Below are positions 19,782-22,850 of a stretch of DNA of 22,850 bases, piece after piece. The notes under the pieces are model-generated. The model did not search any database. It worked only from the letters and a program-made list of their open reading frames with translations, and had not been told where the DNA came from. Each line of letters opens with the position of its first letter. The stretch's first letter is position 1. The stretch comes from a virus: IMG/VR virus record IMGVR_UViG_3300042924_003795, positions 1 to 22,850 of that record, one strand, 5' to 3'. Made by a program: the position numbers and the translations under genes.

Positions 19782-19941
19782 CCTGTCGCTCCAATCGTGC
19801 AACTGAATCCTTCATGCTTGAACCACCATTTGGCTTCAATTCATTCAGGTAATGCTTGACAAGCCATCGAGTCACGGCAAGGAATGCTCCACCGATTGTC
19901 AAAAGAGAAACTGTGAGTGCTGCCCAATCTTGAACTGTCAT
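19738..19941 (-). CDS. Single-TM coiled-coil lysis-region protein (i-spanin- or holin-like)
   Basis: 67 residues from ATG 19941, overlapping the upstream stop as ATGA; the frame to 19995 is an unlikely extension. MTVQDWAALTVSLLTIGGAF begins the one membrane segment, then WLVKHYLNELKPNGGSSMKD and a helical coil SVARLERQVEEIYRILLA. The lipoprotein gene begins within its 3' end in another frame. A TM plus coiled coil with an embedded lipoprotein ORF mirrors Rz/Rz1. KPNGGSSxxD followed by a RLE coil is also known from small phage membrane proteins of unclear role. Confidence 0.6.
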   Translation of the reverse strand: MTVQDWAALTVSLLTIGGAFLAVTRWLVKHYLNELKPNGGSSMKDSVARLERQVEEIYRILLARNNS

Positions 19942-20192
19942 TTGCCAATAGCCATCACTTGCATCGTCACGGTTCCTGAAGCTGTAATTGCCCAAATTCC
20001 GTTTGCCTTATTCTCAATGCTGAGTTTGTCGCCGTTGTCCATGCGGTATCCCGTGGATGTTGTCACATCGCTGTTGCCGATAAAGCATTGACCGCTTGAA
20101 CTGTGGAGATAGACCATCTCTGCTTCGGCGGTTGCATCAACAAGTGCTGTTGGCGATGTTGTCACGGTGACTTGACGGGTTGAGATTCCCAT
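19938..20192 (-). CDS. Small beta-rich virion-associated hypothetical protein
   Basis: 84 residues from ATG 20192 with AAGGAG five to six bases upstream. MGISTRQVTVTTSPTALVDA, EMVYLHSSSGQCFIGNSDVT and GDKLSIENKANGIWAITASG read as an all-beta small domain with no signal. It is placed between fibre-like genes and lysis genes and ends in an ATGA junction. I recall similar proteins in marine and freshwater phages, where they are probably tail or fibre attachments. No catalytic site is seen. Confidence 0.65.
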   Translation of the reverse strand: MGISTRQVTVTTSPTALVDATAEAEMVYLHSSSGQCFIGNSDVTTSTGYRMDNGDKLSIENKANGIWAITASGTVTMQVMAIGK

Positions 20193-20220
20193 TGTTACTC
20201 CTTGATTGTTCGGGGAAGAG

Positions 20221-20451
20221 TTAGCCTAGAAGAGCTGAAACTTCATCGGCGGTGAGACCGAGAGTTGCAAGTTTTGCCTGGGCAGAGGCTTTGGCTGCTG
20301 CCTTTGCCGTTGCCACTTCTTCTGCTGCTAGGGCATCGGCTGCTGCCTGTGCTGCTGCCGCTTCATTGGCTGCGATTTCATCGGCTGTCAATGGGCGCTC
20401 GATGACCTCGCCTGTTTCGCAGTTGATTTCGATTGCTGTTGGTGTTGTCAT
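20221..20451 (-). CDS. Ala-rich coiled-coil fibre-module protein
   Basis: 76 residues from ATG 20451 with a perfect AAGGAG five bases upstream. The N-terminus AIEINCETGEVIERPLTADE is followed by a long Ala/Glu/Lys helix EIAANEAAAAQAAADALAAE and the end KLATLGLTADEVSALLG. The pattern GEVxERPLTxxE...AKLAxLGLTxDEVxALLG recurs in many phages beside tail-fibre genes, where it may be a chaperone or small coiled-coil fibre part. Function is not established. Confidence 0.7.
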   Translation of the reverse strand: MTTPTAIEINCETGEVIERPLTADEIAANEAAAAQAAADALAAEEVATAKAAAKASAQAKLATLGLTADEVSALLG

Positions 20452-20460
20452 TGTTGCTCC

Positions 20461-20979
20461 TTATGAGTTTTTTATGCCGTATAGATAGAAAGATGAACCT
20501 GAAACAAAATTGGCAGCGTTTAATGTAGTCATAACAATTTGATTTACGGCTGCTGTATTTCTCCACAAAGATGCAGTAACATTCATAAAAGCAGTGGTCG
20601 CATTAGTTTCCATTACCGAATGCACTGATATTGGTTTATTTTGTGAAACAGCATAAGAAGGTAAATAGATAGAAGTTGAACCAAAAGTGTTTGATGTTGA
20701 TCCCCCGCCACTAAAATAACCTAAAAAAGTTGGACTTTGATTGCTATTCGCGGTTGAAGCTGCATTGGCACCATCACCATAGAGTCTTGTCATAGAATAA
20801 TTAGTGGAGGTATCTGTATTTAATTGCAATTTTATTTGATCATTTGCGCCCGCGTAATCACTTCTTGCAGAAATTGAAAGCACTAAATCAGTATAAGTGC
20901 TAGGAATAGCCGAAAAGGTAACAGATGCAGCAGTAGTGCTAAGGACATTAGATGAGATGAGTGTGTAGGTACTAGGCAT
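20461..20979 (-). CDS. Tail-fibre/receptor-binding-like protein, paralogue 1
   Basis: 172 residues from ATG 20979, overlapping the previous gene by eight bases. It shares its layout with the next two genes: MPSTYTLISSNVLSTTAASV, TFSAIPSTYTDLVLSISARS, a NYSMTRLYGDG strand, and the C-terminal FVSGSSFYLYGIKNS. This beta-sandwich-like family is frequent in phage tail-fibre regions. The region is AT-rich compared with the rest of the window, which suggests recent diversification or acquisition. Receptor binding is inferred. Confidence 0.7.
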   Translation of the reverse strand: MPSTYTLISSNVLSTTAASVTFSAIPSTYTDLVLSISARSDYAGANDQIKLQLNTDTSTNYSMTRLYGDGANAASTANSNQSPTFLGYFSGGGSTSNTFGSTSIYLPSYAVSQNKPISVHSVMETNATTAFMNVTASLWRNTAAVNQIVMTTLNAANFVSGSSFYLYGIKNS

Positions 20980-21469
20980 TTTTTATCCCATACAGAGTCG
21001 CGGTTGTGCCAACATTAAAAGTAGATGAACCACTAATAAGGTCAATCTGTGTAATTGCTGAAGTGCTACGCCATAGGGCAACATCGCGCTCAACTTGACC
21101 TGAGCCATTACTGTCTGTTGAACCCGTTAGTAAAGCTGTCTTAAATGTAGAACCAGTGTATGAAAACATATCGATAGTACAAAGCCCTGGCACTCCAGAT
21201 GCCAAACCATTATAGATAGTTGTGTAAATTAAAGTTTGAGATGTTCCTCTTGTTGATTGTGCGCTTGATCCATCACCCATCAAAGCCGTTTGTGAATAGT
21301 TGCTTCCTGTATCTGCATTAAATCTGAAGCGTGGATTTACTGCTGCGTTACCTGCAAATACAAATACTAATCTTAAATCTGTATAAGTAGCAGGGATACT
21401 AGAAAAGGTAATAGTTGCTGCTGCTGTGCCTAAAGTCGTGGTAGCGATTGGCTCGTATGTTGCTGGCAT
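20972..21469 (-). CDS. Tail-fibre/receptor-binding-like protein, paralogue 2
   Basis: 165 residues from ATG 21469, starting immediately after the stop of paralogue 3. MPATYEPIATTTLGTAAATI, TFSSIPATYTDLRLVFVFAG, NYSQTALMGDGSSAQST, ALWRSTSAITQIDLISGSS and the ending TATLYGIKNA align one-to-one with the flanking genes. The conserved parts are the N-terminal strand pair and LYGIKN end, while the middle differs, as expected of exposed ligand-binding faces. Confidence 0.7.
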   Translation of the reverse strand: MPATYEPIATTTLGTAAATITFSSIPATYTDLRLVFVFAGNAAVNPRFRFNADTGSNYSQTALMGDGSSAQSTRGTSQTLIYTTIYNGLASGVPGLCTIDMFSYTGSTFKTALLTGSTDSNGSGQVERDVALWRSTSAITQIDLISGSSTFNVGTTATLYGIKNA

Positions 21470-22039
21470 TTACGCTCCCTTGATTCCGTATAGTGAAAAG
21501 ACTGAACCTGAAGTGTAGTTAGCGCCACTTACAAAAAGCGTTAAACTGCTAACAGCAGAAGTGCTTAGATACAAACCTGATCTTAAATTTATATTACCTG
21601 ATCCATTGCGATCACGCCCAGCAAAAATTCTTGCTGTTTTATTTTTAGTAGTTGAAGCATAATCAATAATATCAATGATTCCAACAGTAAAAATACTTGT
21701 AGTATCATTTGCAGTTGCTACTGCAATACCAGAAACTACTCCCGAACCATTACCGCCAGCACTTACGCTTGATCCATTTGCATCTAACTGATGTTCTGTA
21801 TATGAAGAAGTAGAACTGTCTCCATTAAATTGTAAACGCATAGCTGCGTTATCAGTTTGATTTACTAGAAATCTTACTTGTAGATGTTTGTAAGTCGAAG
21901 GAATACTAGAAAAGGTTATAGTATTTGCTGCGCTAGGCGTAACAGTAGCAATGGACTCGAAAGCAGGCTCGGCTGCCGCTGCAAAAGAGCGGTATCCATA
22001 CGCTGATCCATTAGCGAGTGTTTGAATAATCGGTGACAT
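21470..22039 (-). CDS. Tail-fibre/receptor-binding-like protein, paralogue 3
   Basis: 189 residues from ATG 22039, overlapping the upstream stop as TAATG. The extra N-terminal piece MSPIIQTLANGSAYGYRSFA precedes the shared domain: FESIATVTPSAANTITFSSI, PSTYKHLQVRFLVNQ, RLQFNGDSSTSSYTEHQLDA and the end SGSVFSLYGIKGA. The leader may attach it to the virion, with paralogues 1 and 2 being the shorter, duplicated heads. No enzyme motif is seen. Confidence 0.7.
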   Translation of the reverse strand: MSPIIQTLANGSAYGYRSFAAAAEPAFESIATVTPSAANTITFSSIPSTYKHLQVRFLVNQTDNAAMRLQFNGDSSTSSYTEHQLDANGSSVSAGGNGSGVVSGIAVATANDTTSIFTVGIIDIIDYASTTKNKTARIFAGRDRNGSGNINLRSGLYLSTSAVSSLTLFVSGANYTSGSVFSLYGIKGA

Positions 22040-22848
22040 TATGCAAACTTCGTCTGTGTCTCAAGAACTGTGTAGGTCGGTGTCGCTGCTGTCTTGATGA
22101 TTGTGAACACATAGGCATCAATTGAAGAAGCATTTCCTGCCGAAATCGCTGCTGGCACCTTTGGCGTTACTGCGCTTCCATCAATTTGAATGACATTGGG
22201 ATAATAGGCGGTTGATCCGTTGGTGTTAAGCCATACAAGGGTGATCGCATCGCCTACGGCTAAGACTGAGCTGAGAGTTGCTCCGCTTGAATAGCGAAAG
22301 TTCAGCGTGTGGTTGGCGCTGGCATTTGATGTGTAATACCACACCGATGCAGTTGAAACATCAAAGTTGATTGTTCCTGTCGCTGCCGATGCCACCACAT
22401 TGACATCTTCTTCAAATCCTTTGACAATCAAATCTGATTGTGAAGTTGCAATAGAAAGTGTGACGGTTCCTGATGTTCCACCACCTGACAAGCCTGTGCC
22501 GGCGGTTACGCCTTCAATGTCACCTGATGCCGGGGTTGCAAACTGAAAGAATATCGCTGCGCTTGCACTTGTAAAGCGAAGAACGCCACCTTGATTTTGA
22601 GCAAGAACAAGTGATCCTGAAGTTGTAACAGTTGCTGTTCCTGCGGTAATGGTGCAAGCACCTGCGCCAAGATTGATGATTGTTACGATGTCGCCTTCTG
22701 CAAACAAACCTGAATTCACGGTGATTGTTGTTGCACCTGCATTGCTCATTGTGATTGCATCACCTGCATCGGCTGCAACAAGCACATAAGAAGCAACCTT
22801 TGCACTCGCAGCTCCACCCAACATCGCAGTCTGTTGCAGCGATGTCAT
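22039..22848 (-). CDS. Tail-fibre or collar-like structural protein
   Basis: 269 residues from ATG 22848, two bases from the window end, so the ribosome site cannot be judged and an upstream extension is possible. MTSLQQTAMLGGAASAKVAS, then a beta-rich AGDAITMSNAGATTITVNSG domain like those following phage fibre necks, the Gly-rich GVTAGTGLSGGGTSGTVTLS hinge typical of tail spikes, and a C-terminal domain with WYYTSNASANHTLNFRYSSG. It is likely the upstream fibre component. Receptor or baseplate partner is unknown. Confidence 0.72.
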   Translation of the reverse strand: MTSLQQTAMLGGAASAKVASYVLVAADAGDAITMSNAGATTITVNSGLFAEGDIVTIINLGAGACTITAGTATVTTSGSLVLAQNQGGVLRFTSASAAIFFQFATPASGDIEGVTAGTGLSGGGTSGTVTLSIATSQSDLIVKGFEEDVNVVASAATGTINFDVSTASVWYYTSNASANHTLNFRYSSGATLSSVLAVGDAITLVWLNTNGSTAYYPNVIQIDGSAVTPKVPAAISAGNASSIDAYVFTIIKTAATPTYTVLETQTKFA

Positions 22849-22850
22849 TT

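Noticed and set aside
20252-20488. Ala-rich plus-strand ORF
   Set aside because: It is the antisense of the Ala-rich coiled-coil gene at 20221-20451, where GCN codons read as Ala/Cys/Ser on the other strand.
1-22850. CRISPR arrays, insertion sequences or rRNA genes
   Set aside because: No regularly spaced repeats, transposase motifs, terminal inverted repeats or rRNA-like segments were seen.

Overview
This window looks like part of a tailed double-stranded DNA phage (siphovirus-like) genome. It carries an HK97-type portal, P27-type small and ATPase/nuclease large terminase subunits, a CHAP endolysin and several tail-fibre-like genes. The likely host is an actinobacterium: a WhiB-family [4Fe-4S] regulator is encoded at 13406-13858, and that family is confined to Actinobacteria and their phages. 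Base composition is moderate, well below that of soil actinomycetes, so a phage of low-GC freshwater Actinobacteria is my best guess; this host call is inference. No integrase, repressor or CRISPR array is visible, so lifestyle cannot be settled here.

Layout. Nearly everything is on the minus strand, so transcription runs from high to low coordinates. (1) 22848-16124 is a late-type unit: tail-fibre-like proteins, three of them tandem paralogues, then lysis genes (single-TM coiled-coil protein, overlapping lipoprotein, two-TM holin-like protein, CHAP endolysin, another holin-like protein), a DUF6378-like protein, two glycosyltransferase-like proteins and an NAD-dependent sugar epimerase. It ends at a perfect 18-bp bidirectional terminator (16080-16124). 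(2) 14833-16066 is the only plus-strand block: six tightly coupled small genes with their own putative promoter, ending in a ribbon-helix-helix protein and a stand-alone primase-polymerase domain. (3) 14676-5124 is the replication, recombination and regulation unit: resolvase-like nuclease, WhiB, transglycosylase-like protein, Cas4/RecB-like exonuclease, SSB-like protein, zinc ribbon, a two-piece cytosine-C5 methyltransferase, a primase-polymerase/RecA-like helicase, then zinc-finger/HTH proteins and two HNH-type nucleases. (4) 4984-1 is packaging and head: TerS, TerL, small membrane protein, portal, two small structural proteins and the start of a head-maturation-protease-like gene cut by the window edge.

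Genes are packed with ATGA, TAATG, GTGA or TTGA junctions, implying translational coupling. These junctions also support several micro-genes of 27-56 codons that simple ORF calling misses (2840-2992, 5968-6063, 10777-10947, 11735-11869, 12601-12684, 14554-14676 and the plus-strand set).

Most unusual points: a C5 methyltransferase encoded as two overlapping out-of-frame ORFs, with a third ORF overprinted inside the first; two primase-polymerases with different active-site motifs; a GC-rich iteron, hairpin and DnaA-box cluster beside the helicase gene that may be the replication origin; a tRNA-like element without a D-arm; and a spanin-like overlapping gene pair in a phage whose presumed host has one membrane.
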